Positions 1 to 8,813 are shown, counted from the stretch's first letter. The stretch: 64,000 nt of DNA from Alphaproteobacteria bacterium (GCA_021325375.1 JAJPHG010000007.1:124001-188000); one strand, 5' to 3'. The notes: generated from the sequence alone by a model not told the origin. Numbers and translations: made by a program.

Positions 1-2
1 AC

Positions 3-935
3 CGGCTGCATGGCGGCTTCGACGCGGACGGCAGATACATCTCGCCGCGCACGCTCAACCGCTGGCCGGCGATCCGCGCCTGGGAAGTTGCGCTGACGGC
101 GCGCGGGCAGGAGATCGTCGAGCCGTCGGGCGAGCTGATGGCGCGGGGCTCGTTTCCGAGCGTCGCCCAGCAGAGCTTCCTGCTCGAGCACGGCTTCGGG
201 CAGACGCTGTGGGATTCGCTGAGCGTCACCGGGGTGATCGAGGCGCGCGGGCGCCGGCTCGCGGAAGCCGAGGCGCCGGACTTCCAATCCATCGTCGAAG
301 AAGACATCACCGCGACCGCGACCGGCCATCTCAACAAGGGCCTGCTGCGCGCGCACGGCCTCGACGAGGGCGGCGACGGCACAGTCGGCGGCCATGACGC
401 GATGTGGTTCGCGGTGCGCGACATGCTCTTCGGCAAACACGCCTATCCGCATGCGCAGATTCCGGATTCGCTCGCGCGGCCGGAGGTCGGGCGGCTGATG
501 CCGCAGATCCCGGCGGAGCATGAGAACTGGATCCTGCTCTTGATGAACGTGCTGATGATCGAGGTGCGGGCGGAGAAGTTCTTCAACTTCTGCACCACGG
601 TGATGCGCGATCGGCGGAACTTCCGCGACCGGCGCGCGGTGGCGCTGCATGCCGCCGATCTCGTCGACCGCATCCGCCAGGATGAGGCGCCGCATGTGGG
701 CTATCTCGCCGTCGTCGTCTCGGAGCTGCGCAGCTTCACATTCAAAGGTGGCGTCAAAGGCGCCGCGTTCATCGATCCCGTGTGGCGCGGCTTGGTGCAT
801 TGGCATGCGGTCAGCAACAACGACTTCGACCGCGAGCAGCGGCGCAAGGAATTCGCAGAGCTCTTCGGCGCGCGTCCCGACGGCGCGGCGCTGCAGCGCG
901 GATTCGACGGCCTCGAGCAGAAGGAAGCGGCGTGA
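3..935 (+). CDS. Ferritin-like protein, 5' truncated by window edge
   Basis: The frame is open from base 3, so the true start lies outside the window; the Met at 138 is internal. The visible part is about 310 residues of soluble, helix-rich protein. Around residues 175-240 it has a run of acidic and His residues, including EVRAEKFF and RQDEAPHVGYL. The ExxH-like spacing is what ferritin-like di-iron or helical-bundle proteins show, but I cannot name a specific family. The stop overlaps the start of the next gene by one base (TGATG), so the two are translationally coupled. With the SDR and luciferase-like monooxygenase that follow, it looks like part of a small catabolic operon acting on a hydrophobic substrate. 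That role is inferred from context only. Confidence 0.6.
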   Translation, partial: RLHGGFDADGRYISPRTLNRWPAIRAWEVALTARGQEIVEPSGELMARGSFPSVAQQSFLLEHGFGQTLWDSLSVTGVIEARGRRLAEAEAPDFQSIVEEDITATATGHLNKGLLRAHGLDEGGDGTVGGHDAMWFAVRDMLFGKHAYPHAQIPDSLARPEVGRLMPQIPAEHENWILLLMNVLMIEVRAEKFFNFCTTVMRDRRNFRDRRAVALHAADLVDRIRQDEAPHVGYLAVVVSELRSFTFKGGVKGAAFIDPVWRGLVHWHAVSNNDFDREQRRKEFAELFGARPDGAALQRGFDGLEQKEAA

Positions 936-1822
936 TGAAGGATTTCAAGGGCAGGACCGCGTTCGTGACCGGCGGGGCGAGCGGGCTCGGCCTGTCGATG
1001 GCGCGCGCCTTCGGCCGCGCCGGCATGAACGTCGTCCTCGCCGACATCGATATGAGCGCGGCCAAGGCGGCAGCCGAGCAGCTTGCGTCGGAGCAGATCA
1101 AGGCCGTGCCCGTGCATTGCGACGTCAGCGAGCGCGGCGCGCTGCGCGAGGCGGCGCTGGAGGCGATCGCGGCGTTCGGCAAGGTGCATGTCGTCTGCAA
1201 CAATGCCGGCGTCGCGGTCGGCGGCCCCATCGGCACGGTGCGCGAGCGCGACTGGGACCGGATCATCGACGTGAACCTGAAGAGCGTCGTCTACGGCACC
1301 GAGGTCTTCGTGCCGCTGATCAAGAGCCACGGCGAGGGCGGGCATTTCGTCAACACCGCCTCGATGGCCGGCATGATCTCGCCGCCGGGCCTGGAGCCCT
1401 ATTGCGCGACCAAATACGCGGTCGTGGCGATGAGCGAGGGCTGGCACGGACAGCTCGCGCCCATCAACATCGGCGTATCGGTGCTCTGCCCCGGCTTCGT
1501 GCGCACGCGCATCCATGAGAGCGGCCGCGCGCGGCAGGACAAGTATGGCGGCATCGGCGACGTCGATCCCGGCGTCGCCGCGACGCGCGAGCAGGCGGCG
1601 CAGAGCGTGCTCTCCGGCATCGATCCCGACATCGTGGGCAACCGCGTGCTCGAGGCGGTGAAGAACGGCGAGCTCTACATCTTCACCCATCCGGCGATGA
1701 AGGCGTTCGCGGAGATGCGCTTCCAGGCGATCCTCGCTGCGTTCGACACGGCCGCCGCGTCGCCCGCGCTCGCCAGCGTGAAGGACCACGCGCCGGTCAC
1801 GCTTCTCACGCCCAAGCCGTAG
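935..1822 (+). CDS. SDR family NAD(P)-dependent oxidoreductase
   Basis: Classical short-chain dehydrogenase/reductase of 295 residues. Visible motifs are the TGGASGLG nucleotide loop (12-19), Asp37 after the second strand (which favours NAD over NADP), NNAG (89-92), catalytic Ser143 and the Y156-x3-K160 pair. The start was chosen at the ATG overlapping the upstream stop by one base, because the longer reading frame upstream is an out-of-frame shadow of the preceding gene. It probably oxidises or reduces a hydroxyl/keto group. The substrate is unknown, though the coupled luciferase-like monooxygenase gene suggests a terpenoid, steroid or long-chain compound. Confidence 0.9.
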   Translation: MKDFKGRTAFVTGGASGLGLSMARAFGRAGMNVVLADIDMSAAKAAAEQLASEQIKAVPVHCDVSERGALREAALEAIAAFGKVHVVCNNAGVAVGGPIGTVRERDWDRIIDVNLKSVVYGTEVFVPLIKSHGEGGHFVNTASMAGMISPPGLEPYCATKYAVVAMSEGWHGQLAPINIGVSVLCPGFVRTRIHESGRARQDKYGGIGDVDPGVAATREQAAQSVLSGIDPDIVGNRVLEAVKNGELYIFTHPAMKAFAEMRFQAILAAFDTAAASPALASVKDHAPVTLLTPKP

Positions 1823-1831
1823 GAGAGGGAC

Positions 1832-3133
1832 ATGAAATTCGGCATCTTCTACGAGCATCAGCTGCCGCGCCCGTGGAAGGACGGCGACGAGCTCAAGCTC
1901 TTCCAGGACGCGCTCGACCAGGTCGAGCTGGCCGACAAGCTCGGCATCGACCACGCCTGGGAGGTCGAGCATCACTTCCTCGAGGAATATTCGCATTCCT
2001 CCGCGCCGGAAGTGTTCCTCGCCGCCTGCTCGCAGAGGACAAAGAACATCCGTCTCGGCCATGGCATCGTGCTGATGCCTCCCGGCTACAATCATCCCGC
2101 GCGCGTCGCCGAGCGCATCGCCACCCTCGATCTCGTCTCCAACGGCCGCGTCGAGTTCGGCACGGGCGAGTCCTCGGCGCTGCTCGAGCTCGGCGGCTAC
2201 CGCGTGGCCGTAGAGAAGAAGCGCGAGATGTGGCGCGAGACCGTCGAGCAATGCCTCAACATGATGGTGATGAATCCCTATCCCGGATTCAAAGGCGAAT
2301 TCTTCGAGATGCCCTGCCGCAACATCGTGCCCAAGCCCGTGCAGAAGCCGCATCCGCCGGTGTGGGTGGCGTGCTCCAACCGCGAGACGATCAAGCTCGC
2401 CGCAAGGCTCGGCATCGGCGCGCTGACGTTTGCTTTCGTCGATCCGCAGGAAGCCAGGCAATGGGTCGACGACTACTACCGCATCCTGAAAGAGGAATGC
2501 GTGCCGATCGGCCATGCGGTGAACGCCAATATCGCGATGGTCACGGGCTTCTCGGTGCACAACGATCGCGAGGAGGCGCTGAGGCGCGGCCTCGACGGCT
2601 TCCGCTTCTTCGGCTACGCGCTCGGGCACCACTACATCTTCGGCGAGCACAAGCCCGGCCGCACCGACATCTGGAAGGCCTTCGAGGCCGCGCGCGACCA
2701 GATGCCGGCCAATCCCGGCGCCGGCGGCATGGGCACGCCCGACGAGATGCGCGCGCATCTGCGCAAGTTCGCGCAGGCCGGCGTCGACCAGGTAGCCTTC
2801 ATCCAGCAAGGCGGCCGCAACAGGCACGAGCACATCTGCGAGGCGCTCGAGCTCTTCGGCCGCGACATCATGCCGGAGTTCAAGGAGCACGCCGTGGAAC
2901 GCCAGAAGAAGAAGGCCGAGGAGCTCACGCCCTTCATCGAGCAGGCGTTCGCGCGCAAGCAGAAGATGCGCGAGCTGGCCGACGACGAGATCCCCAACGT
3001 CCTCGCGCTCGGCCGCCAGATATCGCAGCAGCCGCAAGCGCCCGATCCCAAGGCGGAGGAGGCGGCGAGGCGGTTCGCGGAAGTCAGCGCGGTGCCGCTG
3101 ACCGACCCGCTCGCCAAACCGGCGGCGGAATAA
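1832..3133 (+). CDS. LLM class flavin-dependent monooxygenase
   Basis: Protein of 433 residues of the bacterial luciferase-like TIM-barrel superfamily. The N-terminus (MKFGIFYEHQLPRPW), the EVEHHFLEEYSHSS segment, the GHGIVLMPPGYNHPARVAERIATLDLVS core and a FGTGES loop are typical. Enzymes of this family use reduced flavin supplied by a separate reductase to oxygenate or desulfonate substrates. The C-terminal ~80 residues are charged and helical, longer than in minimal members. It sits 9 bp after the SDR behind a GGAGAGG ribosome-binding site and is the last gene of the operon; a palindromic repeat follows. The substrate is not predictable from sequence. Confidence 0.88.
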   Translation: MKFGIFYEHQLPRPWKDGDELKLFQDALDQVELADKLGIDHAWEVEHHFLEEYSHSSAPEVFLAACSQRTKNIRLGHGIVLMPPGYNHPARVAERIATLDLVSNGRVEFGTGESSALLELGGYRVAVEKKREMWRETVEQCLNMMVMNPYPGFKGEFFEMPCRNIVPKPVQKPHPPVWVACSNRETIKLAARLGIGALTFAFVDPQEARQWVDDYYRILKEECVPIGHAVNANIAMVTGFSVHNDREEALRRGLDGFRFFGYALGHHYIFGEHKPGRTDIWKAFEAARDQMPANPGAGGMGTPDEMRAHLRKFAQAGVDQVAFIQQGGRNRHEHICEALELFGRDIMPEFKEHAVERQKKKAEELTPFIEQAFARKQKMRELADDEIPNVLALGRQISQQPQAPDPKAEEAARRFAEVSAVPLTDPLAKPAAE

Positions 3134-3143
3134 AATATCAACT

Positions 3144-3316
3144 CGTCATGGCCGCCCTTGAGGCGGCCACCCCTTGCGCCCGCATCCGCGGGCGCAAGGG
3201 GATTCACGCGAAGAACGCGGAGAAGAAAAAACTCCGCGCGCTCCGCGTCTGCGCGTGATTCACTTCGCTCGCTGACGCTCGCTGGCTGGATGGCCGCCTC
3301 AAGGACGGCCATGACG
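3144..3316 (+). repeat. Palindromic repeat unit, GTCATGGCC/ACGCGGAG hybrid
   Basis: Outer arms CGTCATGGCCGCCCTTGAGG and its near reverse complement face each other across about 120 bp. Inside are a small hairpin around CGCATCCGCGGGCGC and a second arm pair of ACGCGGAG/CTCCGCGT type. The outer arm matches the unit at 7245; the inner arm matches the units at 21935, 29166 and 53335. It lies 3' of the monooxygenase gene. Confidence 0.8.
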
Positions 3317-3380
3317 ACGTTGGAGGCCCTGTAAGAAATCCCCTTCTCGAACGACTACCATGTCCGAGGAGGCGTGAGGT

Positions 3381-3896
3381 TTGGATCGGGCCGGGCAGGA
3401 CGAGCGCTACCGGGGTGCCGCGGCCGAATACGGCCCGGCGCTCGAAAGGCTGGCGCGCGCGGTGGAAGCCGATGCGGCCGAGAGGCGCGACCTTCTCCAG
3501 GAAATCCACCTCGCGGTGTGGCGAAGCATGGCGGGATTCGATGGCCGCTGCTCGATGCGCAGCTGGGTTTATCGCGTGGCGCACAATGCCGCGGCCTCGC
3601 ACGTCATGCGCCGCCGCCGCGCGCCGAAGGGCGTGAGCATCGAAGAGCTGGTTCTCGCCGACGACGGCGCAAACCCGGAAGAGATCGCAGGCGAGAAGCA
3701 AGCGCTCGAACGGCTGATGGCCATGATCCGCGCGCTCAAAGCGCCCGACGCGCAGGTGATGCTGCTTTATCTGGAAGACCTGGACGCGGCGGCTATCGGC
3801 GAGATCACCGGCATGTCGCCCGGCGCCATCGCCACCAAGATTCACCGCATCAAGGCGCTTCTCGCGAAACGCTTCCAAGGAGGGCGCGATGACTGA
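3381..3896 (+). CDS. ECF-type sigma-70 family RNA polymerase sigma factor
   Basis: Protein of 171 residues with region 2 at about 35-80 (LLQEIHLAVWRSMAGFDG...SWVYRVAHNAA, ending in an RRRR stretch) and region 4 at about 115-165 (LYLEDLDAAAIGEITGMSPGA, a helix-turn-helix ending in KIHRIKALL). There is no region 1 or 3, which fits an extracytoplasmic-function sigma factor. The start is TTG, 8 bases after an AGGAGG; no ATG is in frame nearby. The 3' end overlaps the next gene by 8 bases. That neighbour is a membrane protein and probably acts with it, possibly as its regulator. Confidence 0.85.
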   Translation: MDRAGQDERYRGAAAEYGPALERLARAVEADAAERRDLLQEIHLAVWRSMAGFDGRCSMRSWVYRVAHNAAASHVMRRRRAPKGVSIEELVLADDGANPEEIAGEKQALERLMAMIRALKAPDAQVMLLYLEDLDAAAIGEITGMSPGAIATKIHRIKALLAKRFQGGRDD

Positions 3897-4458
3897 CGTC
3901 AAATCCCTCTGGCGCAACCAGAAGACGGAGCAAACCGTGACGCTCGAAAACATCCATCGCACGGCGGAGAAGTTCCAGCGGCGCACGCGAAGGGCGCTTT
4001 TGATCGAATACGGCGCCTCCGTCTTCGTCGTGGCCGTGTTCGGCTTCTACATCTGGGCGCTCCCGGGCTCGATGGTGAAGGCGGGCAGCGCGCTCTGCAT
4101 CGTGGGCGTGCTGGGCATCGTCTGGCAGATGCGCAAGCGCGTGGCGGTGAGACGCGTGCCCGACCTCTCGGGGCCCGGGCTGGTGGAGTTTTATCGCCAG
4201 GAGCTTCTCAGGCAGCGCGACGCCGCGAAGTCGGCATGGCTCTGGTACATCCTGCCGGCGATCCCCGGCATGGCATTGATGATGCTCGGCCGGTGGTATC
4301 AACTTCATGCGCCCGGGCGCTCTCTCGCCTGGGATCATGAAGTCATCGCCCTGTGTGCGGTCATCATCCTGCTGGCACTCGGCATCATCAGGCTGCTGCA
4401 GGTCCTGCGCGTCGCGAAGCTGCAAAAGAAGATCGACGAGCTGGAAAGCTTGCGGTAG
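3889..4458 (+). CDS. Membrane protein coupled to the sigma factor
   Basis: Protein of 189 residues with a charged cytoplasmic N-terminus (MTDVKSLWRNQKTE, about 40 residues) followed by about four hydrophobic segments (near 42-58, 64-80, 118-135 and 150-170) and a basic/coiled C-terminal tail (KLQKKIDELESLR). It overlaps the sigma gene by 8 bases, so the two are co-translated. I do not see a zinc-binding anti-sigma (ZAS) motif, so calling it an anti-sigma factor rests on position only. No family recognised with confidence. Confidence 0.65.
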   Translation: MTDVKSLWRNQKTEQTVTLENIHRTAEKFQRRTRRALLIEYGASVFVVAVFGFYIWALPGSMVKAGSALCIVGVLGIVWQMRKRVAVRRVPDLSGPGLVEFYRQELLRQRDAAKSAWLWYILPAIPGMALMMLGRWYQLHAPGRSLAWDHEVIALCAVIILLALGIIRLLQVLRVAKLQKKIDELESLR

Positions 4459-4477
4459 GCGGGGCACGGAGGGTGTG

Positions 4478-4579
4478 ATGCATCACAATTGGATCGCCAT
4501 CGTCGTCGCGATCGTCGCCGGACTGGCGAGCGGGCTGTTCGCGATGATTTTCGGCGACGAAAAAGACACCGATGCGTAG
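4478..4579 (+). CDS. Small single-pass membrane peptide (33 aa)
   Basis: A 33-residue frame starting MHHNWIAIVVAIVAGLASGL has one clear transmembrane helix and an acidic tail (GDEKDTDA). A GGAGG lies 5-6 bases upstream of its ATG. It begins 19 bp after the membrane protein gene and would be the third gene of the sigma operon. The small size, good ribosome-binding site and clean topology support it. No function can be assigned. Confidence 0.5.
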   Translation: MHHNWIAIVVAIVAGLASGLFAMIFGDEKDTDA

Positions 4580-4794
4580 GGGCCAACGCATCCGGGTGGG
4601 CTTGCGCCCTGGTGGAAAAGTTACAACTTCTGATATATTGCCGCATAGGTTGATCACGGCCTTAATTCCTCCAGGCCGGGTGGGTTCGACTCATTGTCGA
4701 AAAGGCTGTGTCCGTAGACGCCGGCGCTCGGGGGAGCTGCGCCGGCGGTGAGCTGTAAGCCTCCGCGATCATCGGGATTTTCGGTTCGGGCGGG

Positions 4795-6411
4795 ATGGCC
4801 TCCTTCCGCGACAGCGAATTTGCGCGCCCGCCGCGCGCCGGCGAAGAGCCGCGCGCGGAGCTCGACCTCTATCTCGCGCGCCGATTCCTTCCGCTCGCGC
4901 CGGGTGTCGTCGCACTCGCCGATTGGAGCGCGCAGAACCTGGCCTGGGCGAAACGCCGCTTCGCCGGTGCCGAGTTTGTCTTCCTTACGCGCTCGGCGCT
5001 GAATGAAGAGATCGTGCGCCGCTTCGGCCGCCGCTTGAGCGACGAGGCCATCCATGGTCTCGACCGGCAATCGCCGCTCCTGTCGGCGCGCCGCGTGGTG
5101 ACGAAGCGGCAGGCGGCCGCGCTCGCGCTGGCCGGGGCCGGGCTTCTCGCGCTCGCCTGCGCGCGGCCGTCTTTCCTGGTGGTCGCGCTCGTCGCCCTGA
5201 TGTCGGCGCTCTTCCTGCTCGGCGTCTTCTTCCGCGCGGCGCTCGCGCTCGCCGGTAGCGTGCCGCGCGACGCAGGACCGGTCGCGGCCGACAACGACCT
5301 TCCCGTCTACACGATCCTGGTGCCGCTCTACCGCGAGGCCGCGATGATCCCGGCGCTCACTCGCGCGCTGCTCGCGCTCGACTATCCGTGCGACCGGCTG
5401 GACATCAAATTGATCGTCGAGGCCGACGATCCCGACACCGCGCGCGCCTGTGCCGAGCTCGACGGCCCGTTCGAGGTCGTCGGCGTCCCGCCCAGCCTGC
5501 CGCGCACCAAGCCCAAGGCGGTGAACTTCGCGCTCAATTTCGCGCGCGGCGATTTCGTCGTCATCTACGACGCCGAGGACCGCCCCGAGCCCGACCAGCT
5601 GCGCAAGGCCGTAGGCGCCTTCCGTCTGCTTCCGGAGAGCGTAGCCTGCCTGCAGGCGCGGCTCGCCTTCTACAACGCGCGCGAGAACTGGCTGACCGGC
5701 CAGTTCGAGGCCGACTACCGGCTCTGGTTCGGCATGCTGCTGCCGGGGCTCGACCGTATCGGCATGCCGATCCCTCTCGGCGGCACGTCCAACCATTTCC
5801 GTGCCGGGATCTTGCGGCGCGTCGGCGCCTGGGACCCGTTCAACGTCACCGAGGACGCCGATCTCGGCATCCGCCTCGCCCAAGCCGGCTTTTCCGTCGC
5901 GATGCTCGACTCGACCACCTTCGAGGAGGCGCCGACGCGCTTGAGCGTCTGGCTCAAGCAGCGCTCGCGCTGGCTCAAGGGCTATATGCAGACCTGGCTG
6001 GTGCACAGCCGCGCGACGCCGAGCCTCGCGCGCGGTTCGGGCCTGCGCGGCGTCTTCGCCTTCCACTTCTTCATCGGCGGCGCGGTGCTGTCGGCGATCG
6101 TCAATCCGCTGCTCTGGGGCGTGTGCGCGCTGTCGCTCGTCTTCCCCGGCCTGTTCCCCGATCACGCGGCCGCGGTCTCCGCCTGGGGCGCGCTTGGGTC
6201 CAACTCCGTGCTCGTGGGCCTGGTGACGAGTGCTGCGATCCGTTGCGGCGACCGCAAGCTCCTGCCCTGCGGGCTGACCGTCGTCCTCTACTGGCTGCTG
6301 ATCTCGCTCGCGGCCTATCGCGGGCTGTGGCACCTGATCACGAAGCCGTTCCATTGGGAGAAGACCGCGCACGGCCTGTCCCGCCAGGCGGCGGAGGACG
6401 GCGATGCGTGA
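4795..6411 (+). CDS. Family 2 glycosyltransferase, processive membrane type
   Basis: Protein of 538 residues. An N-terminal cytoplasmic domain (1-105) precedes two transmembrane helices (about 106-150). A GT-A catalytic domain follows, starting at PVYTILVPLYREAAM (about 168), with the DAED metal/nucleotide motif near 258, TEDADLG near 352 and the QRSRWLKG (QxxRW-type) motif near 388. Four or so C-terminal membrane helices follow. This is the layout of processive inverting enzymes such as cellulose or hyaluronan synthases. It overlaps the following outer-membrane barrel gene by 8 bases, so the pair may make and export or anchor an extracellular glycan, as in XagA/XagB-type loci. The polymer is unknown. 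Confidence 0.85.
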   Translation: MASFRDSEFARPPRAGEEPRAELDLYLARRFLPLAPGVVALADWSAQNLAWAKRRFAGAEFVFLTRSALNEEIVRRFGRRLSDEAIHGLDRQSPLLSARRVVTKRQAAALALAGAGLLALACARPSFLVVALVALMSALFLLGVFFRAALALAGSVPRDAGPVAADNDLPVYTILVPLYREAAMIPALTRALLALDYPCDRLDIKLIVEADDPDTARACAELDGPFEVVGVPPSLPRTKPKAVNFALNFARGDFVVIYDAEDRPEPDQLRKAVGAFRLLPESVACLQARLAFYNARENWLTGQFEADYRLWFGMLLPGLDRIGMPIPLGGTSNHFRAGILRRVGAWDPFNVTEDADLGIRLAQAGFSVAMLDSTTFEEAPTRLSVWLKQRSRWLKGYMQTWLVHSRATPSLARGSGLRGVFAFHFFIGGAVLSAIVNPLLWGVCALSLVFPGLFPDHAAAVSAWGALGSNSVLVGLVTSAAIRCGDRKLLPCGLTVVLYWLLISLAAYRGLWHLITKPFHWEKTAHGLSRQAAEDGDA

Positions 6412-7210
6412 GAGCCTCGCCGCGCTCCTGCTTCTCGCCGTGGCTTGCGGCCATGCGCATGCCGGCGCCTGGACGCTCAAGAGGCATCACTGGCAGATCA
6501 TCTCCGATTTCGAGATCGCGCGCGCGAGCTACGGCTATGACGGCCATGCGCGCCCCGACGCGCCGATCAAGTTCGACAAGATCTACAGCAAGACGCTTGG
6601 GGAGTACGGCTGGAGCGATCGCCTGACCTTGGTGGTCGCGCCGGAATACAGCACCGCGGTCTCGTCCTGGAACGGCGGCGCGCCGGTCACCGCCATCGAC
6701 ATGGGCCTCGAAGGCGGCGCGCGCTATCTTCTCACCGACGCGTTCGGCGTGCTGTCGCTGCAGGCGACGCTCAAATATGCGGGACCTTTCGACCTCTCGC
6801 ATGGGCCGATCCAGAAATACGATTCCAACGGACGCGGTGCGACACGCAGCGAAGAGGCGCGGCTGCTCTACGGCACGAGCTTCAAGCTCTTCGGCCGCGA
6901 CGGTTTCGCCGATGTCGAGGCGGCGGAGCGCTTCATCACCGCGCCGCGCCCGAACGAGACCGCCATCGACCTGACCGCGGGGCTGTGGTTCGGGTCCAAG
7001 ACGATGGTCATGGCGCAGAGCTTCAACACCATCAGCGGTGGCGACGCTGAGCCGCCCTACACCTATTTCCGGGAGAACAAGCTCGAATTGTCACTGGTGC
7101 GCTGCCTCACCGACCGCTGGTCCGTGCAGCTCGGCGCCTATGTCGCGCCCGCCGGGCAGAACACCGTGGCCGAGCAGGGGGTTAGCCTCTCGATCTGGTC
7201 GCATCGTTAG
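6404..7210 (+). CDS. Outer-membrane beta-barrel protein, XagA-like
   Basis: Protein of 268 residues with a signal peptide (1-20, cleavage after AHA) followed by alternating amphipathic strands and an aromatic-rich, short C-terminus (SLSIWSHR). That is the pattern of a 10-12 strand outer-membrane barrel. Translation is coupled to the glycosyltransferase by an 8-base overlap. Homologous barrels next to GT2 genes are often called XagA. I use that name only by context and overall look, not by alignment. Probably outer-membrane, possibly needed for glycan secretion or adhesion. Confidence 0.65.
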   Translation: MRESLAALLLLAVACGHAHAGAWTLKRHHWQIISDFEIARASYGYDGHARPDAPIKFDKIYSKTLGEYGWSDRLTLVVAPEYSTAVSSWNGGAPVTAIDMGLEGGARYLLTDAFGVLSLQATLKYAGPFDLSHGPIQKYDSNGRGATRSEEARLLYGTSFKLFGRDGFADVEAAERFITAPRPNETAIDLTAGLWFGSKTMVMAQSFNTISGGDAEPPYTYFRENKLELSLVRCLTDRWSVQLGAYVAPAGQNTVAEQGVSLSIWSHR

Positions 7211-7244
7211 GGCAGTTTTCGATCCGACGGAATCGCTCCCCCGT

Positions 7245-7372
7245 CGTCATGGCCGCCCTTGTGGCGGCCATCCATATTCCCTGGTCTCGCAGTGCGTGTA
7301 TGGATGGCCGGGACGTGAAGCATGTCCTCGGGCCGCGCCTTCGGCGCGGTCCCGGGGGCCCGGCCATGACGG
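7245..7372 (+). repeat. Palindromic repeat unit, GTCATGGCC family
   Basis: Left arm GTCATGGCCGCCCTTGTGGC and right arm GGGCCCGGCCATGAC face each other. Inner hairpins are GGATGGCC-type and a GGCCGCGCC/GGCGCGGTCC stem. It lies 3' of the barrel gene. The same outer arm occurs at 3144. Confidence 0.75.
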
Positions 7373-7471
7373 TATTGGTGGACCAATCCAATCGCGCGGT
7401 TCTCGGGTCGTATGAAAAATAGTTGTACTTGAGAATTAGTCGCGACTGGCGTATGGAAGGGAGCGATATCC

Positions 7472-7810
7472 TTGGAATACCCAGCCATGAAGCTTGTCCT
7501 TCTGACCCTCGGCGCGGTCCTTGTCGCGTCGTCCGCGCTCGCCGACGACGCCGGGATCCCGCTCAAGCTCAAAAATCATCGCTTCACGCCCGCCGAGATC
7601 CACGTCAAGGCGAACGTCCCCAACCTCATCGTCATGAGCAACGAGGATGCGACGGCGGAGGAGTTCGACTCCACCTCGCTGAAGGTGGAGAAGGTCGTCG
7701 CCGGCAATTCCAGCGGCAATGTGCGCATCCGCCCGCTCGCGCCGGGCCGCTATCCCTTCATGGGCGAATACCATTCCGACACGGCGCAAGGCGTCGTGGT
7801 CGCGGAGTAG
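7472..7810 (+). CDS. Periplasmic cupredoxin-like protein (EfeO cupredoxin type)
   Basis: Protein of 112 residues: a signal peptide (cleavage after SSALA) and one cupredoxin-like beta-sandwich (IPLKLKNHRFTPAEIHVKANVP ... LAPGRYPFMGEYHSDTAQGVVV). The chosen TTG start has AAGGGAG 8 bases upstream; the ATG at 7487 is an alternative and keeps the whole signal peptide. The classical Cys/Met copper ligands are not evident, as in EfeO N-terminal domains. It lies 6 bp before the FTR1 permease. Together they probably form a minimal EfeUO-like iron uptake pair: the cupredoxin would oxidise or hand over iron in the periplasm. Confidence 0.75.
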   Translation: MEYPAMKLVLLTLGAVLVASSALADDAGIPLKLKNHRFTPAEIHVKANVPNLIVMSNEDATAEEFDSTSLKVEKVVAGNSSGNVRIRPLAPGRYPFMGEYHSDTAQGVVVAE

Positions 7811-7816
7811 GCCCGC

Positions 7817-8668
7817 GTGCTCGCGAGCCTTCTGATCGTCTTCCGCGAGGTCATCGAGGCCGGCCTCATCGTCGGCATCGTGCTGGCCGCCACCAAAGGC
7901 GTGGCGCGGCGTTCGCTCTGGGTCGCTTACGGAGTTGGGGGCGGCGTGCTCGGCGCCTGCCTCGTCGCGGGCTTCGCGGGCGAGATCGAGCAGCTCTTCC
8001 AAGGCTCCGGCCAGGAACTGTTCAACGCATCCATCCTGCTTCTCGCCGTAGTGATGCTCACCTGGCACAACGTCTGGATGGCCGGGCACGGCCGTCAGAT
8101 GGCGCGCGAGATGCGCCAGGTCGGCGCCGAGGTCGCGGCCGGCGAGCGCACGCTGACCGCGCTTTCCATCGTCGTCGGCGTCGCTGTCCTGCGCGAAGGC
8201 TCGGAGGTCGTGCTGTTCCTTTACGGCATCGCCTCGCAGCCGGGCACGACGACCGCGTCGCTGCTCACGGGCGGCGCGCTGGGCCTTGCCGCGGGTGCCG
8301 CGATGTCGGCGCTGATGTATTACGGGCTGCTCGCGATCCCCGCGCATAAGCTCTTCCGCGTGACGTCGGGGCTCATCACCTTGCTCGCCGCCGGCATGGC
8401 GGCGCAGGCGGTGCTGTTCCTGCAGCAGGCGGGCTATCTCGAAGTTCTCACCGGCACGGTGTGGAACACGTCATGGCTCCTGGCGGAGGACTCCCTCGTC
8501 GGGCGCCTGCTGCACACGCTGATCGGCTACAGCGACGCGCCCAACGGCGCGCAGCTTGTCGCCTATGGCGCTGTGATCGTGGCCATCGTGCTTTTGATGC
8601 GCTGGGAGCAGGGCCGCCAGGCGCGGCTCAAAGCGGCGGCCGCGCCGGCGCCGGTCGCGGCGGAGTAG
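7817..8668 (+). CDS. efeU: FTR1/EfeU family iron permease
   Basis: Inner-membrane protein of 283 residues with seven hydrophobic segments. It carries two REXXE iron-binding motifs, R10-E-V-I-E14 in helix 1 and a second LREGSE near residue 126 in helix 4, the signature of FTR1/EfeU permeases. Starts with GTG 6 bp after the cupredoxin gene. No EfeB-type haem peroxidase gene is present nearby, so this is a two-gene system. A palindromic repeat separates it from the convergent serine hydrolase gene. Confidence 0.88.
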   Translation: MLASLLIVFREVIEAGLIVGIVLAATKGVARRSLWVAYGVGGGVLGACLVAGFAGEIEQLFQGSGQELFNASILLLAVVMLTWHNVWMAGHGRQMAREMRQVGAEVAAGERTLTALSIVVGVAVLREGSEVVLFLYGIASQPGTTTASLLTGGALGLAAGAAMSALMYYGLLAIPAHKLFRVTSGLITLLAAGMAAQAVLFLQQAGYLEVLTGTVWNTSWLLAEDSLVGRLLHTLIGYSDAPNGAQLVAYGAVIVAIVLLMRWEQGRQARLKAAAAPAPVAAE

Positions 8669-8673
8669 AGTCA

Positions 8674-8808
8674 ACCCTCCCCTTGAGGGAGGGTCGAAAA
8701 ATGCGAAGCATTTTTCGGGGAGGGGTTGGCGGTTGCACGAGCTACCCCTCCCCGAAAATTTGCTTCGCTGCGCTCCGCAAATTGTCGACCCCCCCTCAAG
8801 GGGAGGGT
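8674..8808 (+). repeat. Palindromic repeat unit, CCCTCCCCTTGAGGG family
   Basis: Outer arms ACCCTCCCCTTGAG and CTCAAGGGGAGGGT pair across 135 bp. Inside are a local AAAAATGC/GCATTTTT hairpin and a GGGGAGGGGT/ACCCCTCCCC pair. The unit sits between the 3' ends of two convergent genes. Other copies are at 15885, 24464, 41302 and 43621. Confidence 0.9.
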
Positions 8809-8813
8809 GGGAC

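Noticed and set aside
701-3037. A 778-codon open frame on the minus strand across the SDR and monooxygenase genes
   Set aside because: It is antisense to two clearly conserved genes. Its translation is low-complexity (Ala/Arg/His/Glu-rich), as GC-rich shadow frames are.
4654-6480. A 608-codon minus-strand frame over the glycosyltransferase
   Set aside because: Antisense shadow; no ribosome-binding site and Arg/Glu-rich composition without motifs.
7391-7471. Fur/Irr-type iron box before the cupredoxin-EfeU operon
   Set aside because: Only one half-site (TGAGAAT) resembles a Fur box; the other half does not match, so iron control cannot be claimed from sequence.
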